Part shown: piece by piece, positions 36,933-46,524 of the stretch
Layout: each line of letters opens with the position of its first letter
Numbering within the stretch: the first letter of the stretch is position 1
Assembly (NCBI RefSeq): GCF_013348805.1
Contig: NZ_CP054690.1
Location: forward strand, 2,418,001-2,482,000
Direction: 5' to 3'
Length of the DNA stretch: 64,000 nucleotides
From: Rhodococcus sp. W8901
GTDB lineage: Bacteria; Actinomycetota; Actinomycetes; Mycobacteriales; Mycobacteriaceae
Position numbers and translations under genes: made by a program
The notes under the pieces: generated by a model
What the model was told of the DNA's origin: nothing
The model's input: the letters and a program-made list of their open reading frames with translations, nothing else
Database searches by the model: none

Positions 36933-38566
36933 CGACACCAGTGGGGGAGAGTCGGGCAGGCTCCGGCAACGAGGCGATGACCCACCGCCAGATTCTCGAG
37001 GTCCTCGCGGGCCTCATCGCAGCGCTGTTCACCGCGCTGCTGAGCACGACGATCGTCTCGACCGCGCTGCCGACGATCATCGGTGACCTCAAGGGCACAC
37101 AGACCCAGTTTGCGTGGGTCATCACGACCGCGCTGCTCGCGAACGCGGCGTCGACCCCGATCTGGGGCAAGCTCGCCGACCTGTTCAACAAGAAGATCCT
37201 CGTCCAGTCCTCGATCGTGATCTTCGTGATCGGCTCGGTCATCGCGGGCTTCGCGCACAACGTGCCCGTCCTGCTGGCGGCCCGCGTCGTGCAGGGCATC
37301 GGTATGGGCGGCCTGACGGCGCTGGTGGTCGCGATCATCGGCAGCATCATCCCGCCGCGTGACCGCGGGCGTTACTCGGGCTACATGGGTGCCGCGATGG
37401 CGGTGTCGATGTCCGGCGGTCCGATCCTCGGTGGCGTCATCGTCGACAGCCCGCTCGGCTGGCGCTGGTGCTTCTTCGTGTGCGTCCCGATCGCGGTCAT
37501 CGCACTGTTCCTGCTGCAGCGCACACTGCACATCGAGACCGAGCGCAAGGAAGACGTCTCCATCGACTGGTGGGGCGCGATGCTGCTCACCGCGGGCGTC
37601 AGCGTTCTGCTGATCTGGGTGTCGTTCGCCGGCAAGGCCGACTACTACGACTGGTTCTCCAAGGAGTCCGCGATCTACGTCGGCGTGGGCATCCTGCTGC
37701 TCGTCGCGACCGTGATCGTCGAATCCAAGGTGAAGTCGCCGATCATCCCGCTGAAGATCATCACCGAGAAGACGACGGGTCTGGCGATCATCGCGTCCAT
37801 CGCAGTCGGCGTCGGCATGTTCGGTGCCACCACCTTCCTCGGTCAGTACTTCCAGACCGCTCGCGGCCACAGCCCGACGATCGCCGGTGTCCTGACGATT
37901 CCGATGGTGATGGGCATGCTCGTCTCGTCGGTGGTCTCGGGTCAGCTCATCTCCCGGTTCGGAAAGTGGAAGCCGTTCATCGTCGGTGGTGCCGGGTTGC
38001 TCGTGGTCGGCTTCGGTCTGCTCTCGACGATCGATCACGCGACGAGCCTGTGGCTGATCGGTGTCTACATCGCCATCGTCGGTGTCGGTGTCGGCAGCCT
38101 GATGCAGAACCTGGTGCTCGCGGTGCAGAACACCGTCAGTGTCCACAACATCGGCGCAGCTAGTAGCTCGGTCGCGTTCTTCCGGACGTTCGGTGGCGCG
38201 ATCGGCGTGTCGGTGCTGGGTTCGATCCTCGCGACCCGTGTCTCGACCCTGTCCGCCGAGGGATTCGCGGAGCTGGGTATCGACACCAGCTCGGCGGGCG
38301 GCGGCGGCAACCTCGACATCAACGCCCTGCCCGCACCGATCGCAGCCATCATCCGCGCCGCGTACGGCGATGCGACGGGACGGTTGTTCCTGGTGGCGGC
38401 CGTGGTCGCACTCATCACCCTGGCCTGCGTCATCGTGATCCCGAACACCCCGCTGCGCAAGACCATCGACATCCAGGAGCCGGCCGATGCCGACAAGTCG
38501 GACGAGTCGGGCGTCTCGGATACCGCGGACGTTGCTCGCGACGCGGCTCAGAACGTCAAGGCGTAA
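36929..38566 (+). CDS. MFS drug exporter, DHA2 (14-TM, EmrB/QacA) family
   Basis: This 545-residue major facilitator protein has about 14 transmembrane helices. Motif A is WGKLADLFNKK near residue 80. Motif C-like MSGGPILGGVIV marks antiporters, and LDxT-like STTIVSTALPTI lies in helix 1. It probably extrudes hydrophobic or cationic compounds in exchange for protons under control of the MarR protein it overlaps. A hydrophilic tail (ADADKSDESGVSD) ends the protein. A strong terminator follows. Confidence 0.9.
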   Translation: MTTPVGESRAGSGNEAMTHRQILEVLAGLIAALFTALLSTTIVSTALPTIIGDLKGTQTQFAWVITTALLANAASTPIWGKLADLFNKKILVQSSIVIFVIGSVIAGFAHNVPVLLAARVVQGIGMGGLTALVVAIIGSIIPPRDRGRYSGYMGAAMAVSMSGGPILGGVIVDSPLGWRWCFFVCVPIAVIALFLLQRTLHIETERKEDVSIDWWGAMLLTAGVSVLLIWVSFAGKADYYDWFSKESAIYVGVGILLLVATVIVESKVKSPIIPLKIITEKTTGLAIIASIAVGVGMFGATTFLGQYFQTARGHSPTIAGVLTIPMVMGMLVSSVVSGQLISRFGKWKPFIVGGAGLLVVGFGLLSTIDHATSLWLIGVYIAIVGVGVGSLMQNLVLAVQNTVSVHNIGAASSSVAFFRTFGGAIGVSVLGSILATRVSTLSAEGFAELGIDTSSAGGGGNLDINALPAPIAAIIRAAYGDATGRLFLVAAVVALITLACVIVIPNTPLRKTIDIQEPADADKSDESGVSDTADVARDAAQNVKA

Positions 38567-38580
38567 CTGCCCGAGCACAA

Positions 38581-38621
38581 CGCCGGAGGCCCGCAACCGA
38601 CACGGTTGCGGGCCTCCGGCG
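38581..38621. terminator. Perfect 18-bp hairpin terminator
   Basis: CGCCGGAGGCCCGCAACC pairs with its exact complement around the loop GACAC. It sits between the convergent MFS and ABC-permease genes and can stop both transcripts. Confidence 0.85.
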
Positions 38622-38637
38622 TATCGGGGGTGCTGCT

Positions 38638-39468
38638 CTACGTCTTGCGGTTGTACAGACGCATCGTCAGCGGGCCGAACACGACGATGAGGCCGGCACA
38701 CCAGATCAGCACGACGGAGAGCTGACCGAATTCGAACGAGCCCTCGCACAGCGCGCGCAGCGTCGTCACGAGGTGGCTGATCGGATTCACGTCGACGAAC
38801 GCCTGCAGCCAGCCGGGCATCGTCGACGGGTCGACGAAGATGTTGCTGGCGAACGTCAGCGGGAACAGGATGAACATCGATACGCCCATGACGGCCTGCT
38901 CGGTCCGCATCAGCATCGCGAACATCGTCCACACCCACGACAGGCTGAACGAGAACAGCAACAGCAGCAGCACCGACGCGACGACGCCCACGACCCCGCC
39001 GGCGGGGCGGAAGCCGAGGATCAGACCCAGGATCAGCACGATCACCGAGGCGATCGTGTAGCGCACGATGTCGCCGAACAGGGCGCCGACGAGCGGCGAG
39101 GGACGCCAGATCGGCAGCGAACGGAAGCGGTCGAACACGCCCTTCTCGATGTCCTTGTTCAGGGTCAGCCCCGTGTACATCGTGATCATCACGACCGTCT
39201 GCACGAGGATGCCGGGGATCAGGAACTGCACGTAGGCGTCGGTCGAGCCCGCGAGCGCGCCGCCGAACAGGAACGTGAACATCAGCGTGAACATGACCGG
39301 GAACATGGTCACATCGAAGAGTTGCTCCGGGACGTGCTTGATCTTGAGCAGCGCCCGCCACCCGAAGGACAGCGACGTCGACAGTGCGTTGGGCCGCGCC
39401 GGGCGGGGACCCGGCATCTGCAGGACGTTGCCGACCGCCTGCGCCGAGGTGGTGATGGTGTCGGTCAT
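38638..39468 (-). CDS. ABC-2 type transporter permease (daunorubicin-type exporter)
   Basis: This 276-residue permease has six membrane spans and the ABC-2 signature around [24 protein letters not shown] and [29 protein letters not shown]. It forms an exporter with the ATPase encoded immediately upstream; the ATG overlaps that gene's stop (ATGA). The substrate could be a drug or a lipid/glycan precursor. Comparable ABC genes lie near Rv2689c in mycobacteria. Confidence 0.9.
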   Translation of the reverse strand: MTDTITTSAQAVGNVLQMPGPRPARPNALSTSLSFGWRALLKIKHVPEQLFDVTMFPVMFTLMFTFLFGGALAGSTDAYVQFLIPGILVQTVVMITMYTGLTLNKDIEKGVFDRFRSLPIWRPSPLVGALFGDIVRYTIASVIVLILGLILGFRPAGGVVGVVASVLLLLLFSFSLSWVWTMFAMLMRTEQAVMGVSMFILFPLTFASNIFVDPSTMPGWLQAFVDVNPISHLVTTLRALCEGSFEFGQLSVVLIWCAGLIVVFGPLTMRLYNRKT

Positions 39469-40472
39469 GACGCGCTCTCCTCGATGATGGCAGTGTCGGC
39501 AGTGTCGGCAGTGTCGGCGGCGTCCTCGGCGCCGTGGCCGGTCAGGGCCAGGAACACCTCGTCGAGGCTGGGTTGGCCGAGGGCGAAGGTGGTGACTGCG
39601 AGGTTCGCGTCGTCGAGCGCCGCGAGGGCGCGGGCCACCCGCTGCGGATCGTCGAGCCGCGCGGTCAGGGCCGCCGGATCCGATTCGAGGCTCACCGGGA
39701 CCCCCAGGACCGGTTCGAGGATCGCGGCGGCCTCGGGCCGGCGGGCCGGTTGCGCGACCCGTACGTGCAGGGCCCCGGATCCCACCGACGCCTTGAGTTC
39801 GCCGGTGGTGCCCTCCGCGATCACCCTGCCGTGGTCGATGACGGCGATGCGGTCGGCCAGTTGGTCGGCCTCGTCGAGGTACTGCGTGGTGAGCAGGACG
39901 GTGGTGCCACCCGCGACCAATGCGCGGACGATCTCCCACACCTGGTTCCGGCTGCGGGGATCGAGGCCGGTGGTCGGTTCGTCCAGGAAGATCAGTTCGG
40001 GTGTCACGATGATGCTGGCGGCGATGTCGATGCGCCGACGCATGCCGCCGGAATAGGTCTTGACCTGACGGTTTCCGGCCTCCTCGAGGCCGAAGGCGTC
40101 GAGCAACTGGTCGCACCGGGACCGTGCGGCGGCCCGCGAGTACCCGTACAGGCGGCCGAGCAGGATGAGATTCTCGACGCCGGTCAGGTCCTCGTCGAGC
40201 GACGCGAACTGACCGGTGAGTGACACCTTGCTCCGGACGGTTTCCGCTTCCGTGGCGACGTCGTGCCCCAGGACACGCGCCGCGCCCCCGTCGAGGGGTA
40301 GGAGCGTGGCCAGCATCCGGATCGTGGTGGTCTTGCCGGCGCCGTTCGGCCCGAGTACGCCGTACACGCCGCCGGCCGGCACCGCGAGATCGACGCCGGC
40401 GACGGCGACATTGGAGCCGAAGCGTTTGATCAAGCCGGTCGTTTCGATTGCCAGGTCGGTGTCAGGTTTCAT
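39465..40472 (-). CDS. ABC transporter ATP-binding protein (DrrA-like)
   Basis: This 335-residue ATPase has Walker [12 protein letters not shown], the Q-loop [15 protein letters not shown], signature [12 protein letters not shown] and Walker [13 protein letters not shown]. The C-terminal DrrA-type domain ends in a short DTA repeat (three copies of a 9-bp unit, 39485-39515) and is serine/acid rich. The ATG at 40472 follows GGGGA. It forms an operon with the permease and is divergent from a glycosyltransferase across 127 bp. Confidence 0.92.
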   Translation of the reverse strand: MKPDTDLAIETTGLIKRFGSNVAVAGVDLAVPAGGVYGVLGPNGAGKTTTIRMLATLLPLDGGAARVLGHDVATEAETVRSKVSLTGQFASLDEDLTGVENLILLGRLYGYSRAAARSRCDQLLDAFGLEEAGNRQVKTYSGGMRRRIDIAASIIVTPELIFLDEPTTGLDPRSRNQVWEIVRALVAGGTTVLLTTQYLDEADQLADRIAVIDHGRVIAEGTTGELKASVGSGALHVRVAQPARRPEAAAILEPVLGVPVSLESDPAALTARLDDPQRVARALAALDDANLAVTTFALGQPSLDEVFLALTGHGAEDAADTADTADTAIIEESAS

Positions 40473-40599
40473 CTGGTCCCCGTGGTCGGTGTGGATGTGG
40501 ACACAACTCGATCGTTGTCCCAGACTGTCGGATGCAGGGGCGCGATGCAATCGTTTTTCGTCCCCTGCAGACCCTTCGCGGGTGCGGTATACGGGAGAG

Positions 40600-41463
40600 A
40601 TGACTACCGCAGCAACCCTGTCCGTCGTCGTGCCCGCCTACAACGAAGAGAACTACATCGGTGCCTGTCTGGAGGCACTGCTGGTGCAGCAAGCCGATCT
40701 TCACGAGATCGTTGTCGTCGACAACAATTCGACGGATCGCACCGTGGAGATCGTCGAGAGTTTCGCGGCGGAACATCCTGTCGTTCGGGTGATCCGGGAG
40801 GCGACCCCGGGGACGGTGTACGCGCGCAACGCCGGATTCGAGGCGGCGACCGGGGACGTCGTCGGGCGGATCGACGCCGATACCCGGGTCGAACCGCATT
40901 GGGCGCGTACGGTTCTCGAATTCTTCGATCGAGAGGACGCGGCCGCGGTGGGAGCGGTCAGTGGAATCGACGACTCCTACGACTCGCCCTATCGGGCGCT
41001 GAAGCGCTGGTATGTCGATCGGCTGGTACGGCGCGGTCGGTTCGGCGGTGAGCAGCGCATCGCAAACCTGTACGGCGCCAACATGGCGCTGCGGAAATCC
41101 ACGTGGGAGAAGGTCCGCGACGCCTCGAGTTCCGAACTCGACGTGCACGAGGACGTCGATCTGGCGCTGTGCATCGTGCAGGCGGGCGTCGAGATCGCGC
41201 AGCTGTCGGACATGCGGGTCGCGATCTCGCCGCGGCGGGCCCTGACGCCGCCGCACGAGTTCGTGCGATACGTGACCGCGGGTGCGAACACCTATAGCCG
41301 GCACGACCTGATGAGCGCGCGGATCCGGATTCTGTTGGGGGTCCAGTGGATCGCCCATGCGGGGGCGTACCTCGCTTATCGCCCCTACGACCCGGATCGG
41401 GGACGATTCACGTTGCGGCGGTTGATGTTCGGTGGTGGCGCTCGCACCATGCCGGTCGCCTGA
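40600..41463 (+). CDS. Family 2 glycosyltransferase
   Basis: This 287-residue GT-A enzyme begins [22 protein letters not shown], has the nucleotide-binding [15 protein letters not shown] and the metal-binding [10 protein letters not shown] (DxD). The catalytic acidic [14 protein letters not shown] follows. The donor and acceptor are unknown. GGGAGAG precedes the ATG. The stop codon lies 13 bp before an IS481-family insertion, so the gene is intact but any downstream readthrough has been cut. Confidence 0.88.
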   Translation: MTTAATLSVVVPAYNEENYIGACLEALLVQQADLHEIVVVDNNSTDRTVEIVESFAAEHPVVRVIREATPGTVYARNAGFEAATGDVVGRIDADTRVEPHWARTVLEFFDREDAAAVGAVSGIDDSYDSPYRALKRWYVDRLVRRGRFGGEQRIANLYGANMALRKSTWEKVRDASSSELDVHEDVDLALCIVQAGVEIAQLSDMRVAISPRRALTPPHEFVRYVTAGANTYSRHDLMSARIRILLGVQWIAHAGAYLAYRPYDPDRGRFTLRRLMFGGGARTMPVA

Positions 41464-41475
41464 CCGCCGCCACCG

Positions 41476-41481
41476 CCTAGT
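41476..41481. repeat. Left copy of the IS target-site duplication (CCTAGT)
   Basis: CCTAGT immediately precedes the IS end TGTACC. The same six bases follow the other end at 42564-42569. It matches NCTAGN, the known target of Bordetella IS481. Confidence 0.85.
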
Positions 41482-41528
41482 TGTACCCGGTCAGGACGTT
41501 GGTAGCGGGCGTGTCGGCTTGATGTGAA

Positions 41529-41585
41529 GAGAACCTCCGAGTGGGGTGTGGCTTGTCTAAGGCCCACATCCGCTCGGAGGTTCTC
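41529..41585 (+). promoter_or_regulatory. Hairpin hiding the transposase ribosome binding site
   Basis: GAGAACCTCCGAG (41529-41541) pairs perfectly with CTCGGAGGTTCTC (41573-41585) over 13 bp, with a 31-base loop. The right arm contains the GGAGG of the transposase start at 41586. Transcripts entering from outside would fold it shut, limiting transposase made by read-through, as is known for IS10 and IS50. Confidence 0.6.
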
Positions 41586-42551
41586 GTGTCCCACCGTAAT
41601 GCCCGAACCACATATCTCGGCAGATTGCTCATCGTCGAGCGCTACCGAGATGGCTGGCCGAAAGCGCATATCGCCAGCGCAATGGGGATATCCCGGAAGT
41701 GCGTGTCGACGTGGGTGGCCCGCTACGAGACCGAGGGCGAAGCCGGGTTACACGATCGGTCCTCCCGCCCGCACACCATGCCGACCCGAACCGCAGCCGA
41801 AGTCGAGACCCGGATCGTCGAGCTCCGTGTGCGTGAGCGACGCGGGCCGGACTGGCTCGCAGCAGAACTCGGGGTGCCGGCCCGCACAGTCTCCCGAGTC
41901 CTACGGCGCCACCAGGTGCCACACCTGGCGGACTTGGACCCGATGACCGGTCAGGTGATCCGCTCGTCGAAAACCACCGCCGTGCGCTACGAACGTGAGC
42001 GGCCCGGCGAACTGGTGCACATGGACGTCAAAAAGCTCGGCAGAATCCCCGACGGTGGCGGATGGCGCGCACACGGACGAGCCGCCGGATCGACAGCCCG
42101 CGACCGCAGCACCCGGACCGGATTCGACTACGTCCACTCGCTCGTCGATGACCACTCCCGACTCGCCTACTCGGAGATCCTCCCAGACGAAAAGGGCTCC
42201 ACCTGTTCGGGTTTCCTGACCCGTGCGATCGACTACTTCGCGGACCGCGGCATCACGAGAATCGAGCGGTTGATGACCGACAACGCCTGGGCCTACCGAT
42301 GGTCCCTACGCGCAGTCTGCGCCGAACACGGGATCAAGCAGAAGTTCATCAGACCGCACTGCCCGTGGCAGAACGGCAAGGTCGAACGCCTCAACCGGAC
42401 CCTGCAAACCGAGTGGGCCTACCGTCAGGTCTTCACCAGCAACAGCGAACGCGCCGACGCACTTGCACCCTGGCTCGAGTACTACAACACTCGACGACGC
42501 CACAGCGCACTCGGAGGACTCCCACCGATCAGCCGACTGCAACCAACCTGA
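41586..42551 (+). CDS. IS481-family transposase
   Basis: This 321-residue DDE transposase has an N-terminal helix-turn-helix (GWPKAHIASAMGISRKCVSTWV). The catalytic core has the first Asp in LVHMDVKKLG, the second in RLMTDNAWAY and Glu in NGKVERLNRTLQ. The ending WLEYYNTRRRHSALGG is typical. The start is GTG 41586 with GGAGG five bases upstream; upstream in-frame starts at 41541 and beyond lie in the hairpin. The frame is intact. Confidence 0.93.
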   Translation: MSHRNARTTYLGRLLIVERYRDGWPKAHIASAMGISRKCVSTWVARYETEGEAGLHDRSSRPHTMPTRTAAEVETRIVELRVRERRGPDWLAAELGVPARTVSRVLRRHQVPHLADLDPMTGQVIRSSKTTAVRYERERPGELVHMDVKKLGRIPDGGGWRAHGRAAGSTARDRSTRTGFDYVHSLVDDHSRLAYSEILPDEKGSTCSGFLTRAIDYFADRGITRIERLMTDNAWAYRWSLRAVCAEHGIKQKFIRPHCPWQNGKVERLNRTLQTEWAYRQVFTSNSERADALAPWLEYYNTRRRHSALGGLPPISRLQPT

Positions 42552-42563
42552 TGGCCAGGTACA

Positions 42564-42569
42564 CCTAGT
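42564..42569. repeat. Right copy of the IS target-site duplication (CCTAGT)
   Basis: CCTAGT directly follows the IS end GGTACA. Its CTA (42565-42567) is the TAG stop codon of the glutaminase gene on the minus strand. Confidence 0.85.
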
Positions 42570-44391
42570 CGGTGCGTCCGTGCTGTTCGAAGGTGCGCAG
42601 CAGCATCCCCAGTTGCCCGTACGCGGCTGTGGCGAGGCGTTCGAGGAGCGCCGACTTGATCTGTGGGGCATCGGCGGTCAGCCGTGCGAAGCCGTCGGGC
42701 GGCAGTACCGCGAGGGTCACCGCGGTGTCGGCGCGGACGTCGTTGAGAAATGTCGAGTTCAGCAACGTCGGCATCTCCCCGAACGTCATCCCCGCCGCCA
42801 GTGTCGTGATTCGGTGGATCGCGCCGTCCGCCGAGGTGACGGTGGTGCTCGCGCGGCCGGACAGGATCAGGAAGATCCCGGCGGCGGGGTCGGCGCGTCG
42901 GGCGATCAACTCACCACGCGCGAAGGTCCGCGACTCGAGTTCGTCGGTGAATCTCTCGAACTGGTCGGCGGTGAGGTCGGCCAGGAGCGGATGCTGCTCC
43001 AGGTCGATCGACTCGGGCTGACGGCCCCCGCGGCAGTGCCGCGCCAGCAGTATTTCCTCGCACCACTGGGTGGCCCAGTCCAGGTCCGCGAACACCCGTC
43101 CGCCGGGATCGTCGGGTGCAAGGGTGGACAGGGTGTGTCCGAAGAGCCCCTCCGGGTCGACCAGGGCGCTGTGGCACCCGCCGTCGGCGAGGTCGGCCCG
43201 CAGCGACTCGATCATCCGACGAGCGATCCCGCTGACTTCGTCGACCCGGCGCACATCGACCACGACGGCCTCGAGGTCGGCGCGTTCGGCGTCGATCTCC
43301 CGGACCGCCGTCTCGGCGCCGGTGAACAGTAGATCGCCGTGCAGTTCGTAGATCCGCGCGCGGCTTCCGAAGGCGTCGAGAGTGGCCAGCTCGGCGTCGG
43401 TGCGGCGTGTGCGCGACGGCGCCGAGCCGACGTCGTAGCGTGCCCGGATCGACGAGCGGGCGGCCCGGGTGACGTGCAGGAAGTGCAGTTCGAGGTCGCG
43501 GGACAGTTCCCGGCACGCCTGCACGCCGCGGACGCTGTTGCCGTGCCGGTCGAGTCGGGGGGAAAAGACGGCGATGCCCAACTGTCCGGGCAGCACCGCG
43601 AGGACGCCACCGCCGACGCCGCTCTTGGCCGGCATCCCCACCTCGGTGACCCACTCGCCGGCGGCGTCGTACATCCCGCACGTGGTCATCACGCTGAGGA
43701 CCCGCTCGACGAGGGCGGGGTTGAGCACCCGGTCCCGGGTGAGCGGGTTGACGCCGTTGTTCGCCAGGGTCGCCGCCATCAGCGCGAGGTCGCGGCAGGT
43801 GACGTCGATCGAACACTGCCGGAAATACAGGTCGACGGCCTCGTCGGGGTCGCCGGTGATGACGCCGAACGAGCGCAGCATGTAGCCGATCGCGCGATTG
43901 CGGTGCCCGGTGCGGGCCTCGGACGTGTACACCGCCTCGTCCAGCGTCAGCTGCCGTCCCGCGCAGCGCGAGTAGAGCTGCCGGATCCTTTCGAACCGCT
44001 CGGCCGGATCGGCGCCGGCGACCAGCGACGCCGACGTGATGGCGCCCGCGTTGATCATCGGATTGCGCGGCCGCTCGGTGTCGGGGTCGAGGCTGATCTC
44101 GTTGAACGCCTCGCCGGACGGCTCCACATCGATCTTCTCGGCGACGGCGTCGACGCCTCGGTCGGCGAGCGCGAGCGCATACGTGAACGGCTTGGAGATG
44201 GACTGGATGGTGAATGCGGTGCCGCAGTCGCCGACCTCGTACACGTGCCCGTCGGACGTCGCGACGGCGATCCCGAAGCGGTCGGGTGTCACCGCCGCCA
44301 GCTCGGGAATGTAGTCGGCGACGTTCCCGTCGTGATTGGCCCGGACCACGTCGTACACCCGGGTGATGAACTCGTCGACCACATTGCCCAT
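42565..44391 (-). CDS. glsA: Glutaminase fused to STAS and cyclic-nucleotide-binding domains
   Basis: The protein has 608 residues. Residues 1-310 are a serine-dependent glutaminase (Gln to Glu plus NH3) with the Ser-x-x-Lys dyad in SISKPFTYAL, NPMINAGAI and KSGVGGGVLAVLPGQLG. A STAS domain (IYELHGDLLFTGAETAV, about 355-440) and a cyclic-nucleotide-binding domain (FARGELIARRADPAAGIFLILSGRA ... FGEMPTLL, about 480-590) follow. The fusion suggests control by cNMP or a partner protein. The start is uncertain: ATG 44391 has no Shine-Dalgarno but a TACTGT box six bases upstream. Its stop codon lies in the IS target site. Confidence 0.9.
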   Translation of the reverse strand: MGNVVDEFITRVYDVVRANHDGNVADYIPELAAVTPDRFGIAVATSDGHVYEVGDCGTAFTIQSISKPFTYALALADRGVDAVAEKIDVEPSGEAFNEISLDPDTERPRNPMINAGAITSASLVAGADPAERFERIRQLYSRCAGRQLTLDEAVYTSEARTGHRNRAIGYMLRSFGVITGDPDEAVDLYFRQCSIDVTCRDLALMAATLANNGVNPLTRDRVLNPALVERVLSVMTTCGMYDAAGEWVTEVGMPAKSGVGGGVLAVLPGQLGIAVFSPRLDRHGNSVRGVQACRELSRDLELHFLHVTRAARSSIRARYDVGSAPSRTRRTDAELATLDAFGSRARIYELHGDLLFTGAETAVREIDAERADLEAVVVDVRRVDEVSGIARRMIESLRADLADGGCHSALVDPEGLFGHTLSTLAPDDPGGRVFADLDWATQWCEEILLARHCRGGRQPESIDLEQHPLLADLTADQFERFTDELESRTFARGELIARRADPAAGIFLILSGRASTTVTSADGAIHRITTLAAGMTFGEMPTLLNSTFLNDVRADTAVTLAVLPPDGFARLTADAPQIKSALLERLATAAYGQLGMLLRTFEQHGRTD

Positions 44392-44397
44392 GGAGCA

Positions 44398-44403
44398 ACA
44401 GTA
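44398..44403 (-). promoter_or_regulatory. Candidate -10 box of a leaderless glutaminase transcript
   Basis: TACTGT on the minus strand is followed by six bases (TGCTCC) and the ATG at 44391, with no ribosome binding site. Confidence 0.5.
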
Positions 44404-44500
44404 GGATGAGCGAACAGTCCGGGATGTGTATTCGAGCACGAGCGGCGCGGTCGGATCCGATGCCGAGCGGCCTCGTGTTCGGCGGCTCCGTAGACTTGTC

Positions 44501-44520
44501 GGGCTGTCGTGTGACAGCCC
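44501..44520 (+). promoter_or_regulatory. Short hairpin in the dxs leader
   Basis: GGGCTGTC-GTGT-GACAGCCC is a perfect 8-bp stem with a 4-base loop, just after a TAGACT box (44491-44496). It would lie at the 5' end of the dxs mRNA, about ten bases ahead of the GGAGG site, and may affect stability or translation. Confidence 0.45.
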
Positions 44521-44547
44521 GTGAACCTGCTGGAGGGAGCGATCTCG

Positions 44548-46518
44548 TTGGGTGTCCTTGCCCGTATCCAGACGCCTGACGACCTGCGTCAGCTCGATCC
44601 TGAGGAGATGAAGGAACTCGCCGCGGAGATCCGCGAGTTCCTGGTGCAGAAGGTGTCCGCCACCGGCGGTCATCTCGGCCCCAACCTCGGCGTCGTCGAA
44701 TTGACGCTCGCGCTGCACCGGGTGTTCGATTCGCCCTCCGACCCGATCATCTTCGACACCGGCCACCAGGCCTACGTCCACAAGATCCTGACCGGCCGCA
44801 AGGACGAGTTCGACTCACTGCGCAAGCAGGGTGGTCTGTCCGGTTACCCGTCGCGCGCCGAGAGCGAGCACGACTGGGTCGAGTCGTCACACGCGTCGGC
44901 CGCGCTGTCGTACGCGGACGGGCTCGCGAAGGCGTTCGAGCTGTCCGGGCAGAACCGGCACGTCGTCGCGGTGGTCGGCGATGGCGCGCTCACCGGCGGC
45001 ATGTGCTGGGAGGCGCTCAACAACATCGCGGCCGGCCGGGACCGCTCCGTCGTGATCGTGGTCAACGACAACGGCCGCTCCTACGCCCCGACCATCGGCG
45101 GGCTCGCGGACCACCTCGCGGCGCTGCGCCTGCAGCCGGGCTACGAGCGGATCCTCGACAACGGCCGCCGCATGGTGAAGAAGATGCCGTGGGTCGGCCG
45201 GGCCGCGTACCAGCTGCTGCACGGGATGAAGGCCGGACTCAAGGACGCCGTGAGCCCGCAGGTGATGTTCACCGACCTCGGGATCAAGTACCTGGGCCCG
45301 GTGGACGGGCACGACGAGGTGGCGATGGAGTCGGCGCTGCGGCGGGCCAAGGCCTTCGGTGGTCCGGTGATCGTGCACGCCGTCACCCGTAAGGGCATGG
45401 GTTACGCCCCCGCCGAGAACCATGTCGCCGACCAGATGCACGCCACGGGCGTGATCGACCCGCTCACCGGTCGCTCCCGCGGAACCTCGGCCCCGGACTG
45501 GACCTCCGTGTTCTCGGCGGAGCTCATCGCGCAAGCTGAGCAGCGCGACGACGTCGTCGCGATCACCGCCGCGATGCCGGGCCCCACCGGGCTGGCCGCG
45601 TTCGGCGAGCGCTTCCCGGAACGGATGTTCGACGTCGGCATCGCCGAGCAGCATGCGGTCACCTCGGCCGCCGGTCTCGCGCTGGGCGGCATGCATCCGG
45701 TGGTCGCCATCTACTCGACGTTCCTCAACCGTGCGTTCGACCAGTTGCTGATGGATGTCGCGCTGCTGAAGCAGCCCGTCACGATCGTGCTGGACCGTTC
45801 GGGCATCACCGGCGTGGACGGCGCGAGCCACAACGGCATGTGGGACCTGTCGCTGCTGGGCATCATCCCCGGCATCCGGGTCGCCGCGCCCCGCGACGCC
45901 GCGACCCTGCGCGAGGAACTGCAGGAGGCGCTCGCGGTGGACGACGGCCCGACGGTGATCCGGTTCCCGAAGGGTGCCGTCGGCGACGACGTTCCCGCGG
46001 TGCGCCGCCTCGACGGTGTCGTCGACGTCCTGCAGATGCCCGAGGACGACCGCGGCGACGTGCTGTTCGTTTCGGTCGGTTCGTTCGCTGGGCTGGCACT
46101 CGAGGCCTCCGAACGTCTCGGCCGGCACGGGATCTCAGCGGCGGTCGTCGACCCGCGGTGGGTGCTCCCGGTGCCGGAGTCGCTGGTCAAGCTCGCCGAG
46201 AACTTCCGGATGGTCGTCACCATCGAGGACAACGGCCTGCACGGCGGGATCGGTGCCACCGTGTCGGCGGCGCTGCGCGGGGCCGGCGTCGACGTTCCGT
46301 GCCGGGACCTGGGCGTGCCGCAGCAGTTCCTCGACCACGCGTCCCGCGACCAGATCCACAGTGAGCTCGGTCTGACCGCGCAGGACGTCACCCGCCAGGT
46401 CACCGGTTGGGTCGTGGGCCTCGACCGGGCGAAGACCGACGGAGAGGTCGCAGTGGGGCTCGACAAGCAGGCACTCGACAAGCCGGGTCTCGACAAGTCG
46501 AATCCGGCTGTCGGATAG
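44548..46518 (+). CDS. dxs: 1-deoxy-D-xylulose-5-phosphate synthase
   Basis: This 656-residue thiamine-diphosphate enzyme condenses pyruvate and glyceraldehyde-3-phosphate, the first step of the MEP isoprenoid pathway. The cofactor motif is [19 protein letters not shown]. Catalytic-site segments [30 protein letters not shown] and [18 protein letters not shown] are intact. The start was set at TTG 44548 ([10 protein letters not shown]), the family N-terminus, with GGAGGGAG upstream; GTG 44521 in frame is the alternative. The last ~25 residues contain an LDK repeat. It is divergent from the glutaminase. Confidence 0.95.
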   Translation: MGVLARIQTPDDLRQLDPEEMKELAAEIREFLVQKVSATGGHLGPNLGVVELTLALHRVFDSPSDPIIFDTGHQAYVHKILTGRKDEFDSLRKQGGLSGYPSRAESEHDWVESSHASAALSYADGLAKAFELSGQNRHVVAVVGDGALTGGMCWEALNNIAAGRDRSVVIVVNDNGRSYAPTIGGLADHLAALRLQPGYERILDNGRRMVKKMPWVGRAAYQLLHGMKAGLKDAVSPQVMFTDLGIKYLGPVDGHDEVAMESALRRAKAFGGPVIVHAVTRKGMGYAPAENHVADQMHATGVIDPLTGRSRGTSAPDWTSVFSAELIAQAEQRDDVVAITAAMPGPTGLAAFGERFPERMFDVGIAEQHAVTSAAGLALGGMHPVVAIYSTFLNRAFDQLLMDVALLKQPVTIVLDRSGITGVDGASHNGMWDLSLLGIIPGIRVAAPRDAATLREELQEALAVDDGPTVIRFPKGAVGDDVPAVRRLDGVVDVLQMPEDDRGDVLFVSVGSFAGLALEASERLGRHGISAAVVDPRWVLPVPESLVKLAENFRMVVTIEDNGLHGGIGATVSAALRGAGVDVPCRDLGVPQQFLDHASRDQIHSELGLTAQDVTRQVTGWVVGLDRAKTDGEVAVGLDKQALDKPGLDKSNPAVG

Positions 46519-46524
46519 AGGCTT

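Larger units (their letters stand above)
41482..42563 (+). mobile_element. Complete IS481-family insertion sequence (1082 bp)
   Basis: The element starts TGTACC and ends GGTACA, with imperfect terminal inverted repeats of about 27 bp (20 matches between 41482-41508 and the complement of 42537-42563). It is flanked by a CCTAGT duplication and carries one transposase gene that ends inside the right repeat. The intact ends and frame suggest a recent insertion. The insertion point is the TAG stop of the glutaminase gene, regenerated by the duplication. Confidence 0.92.

Noticed and set aside
36926-39361. 811-codon minus-strand frame across the MFS and ABC-permease genes
   Set aside because: It crosses two well-supported genes and a terminator and reads as Arg/Asp/His-rich low complexity.
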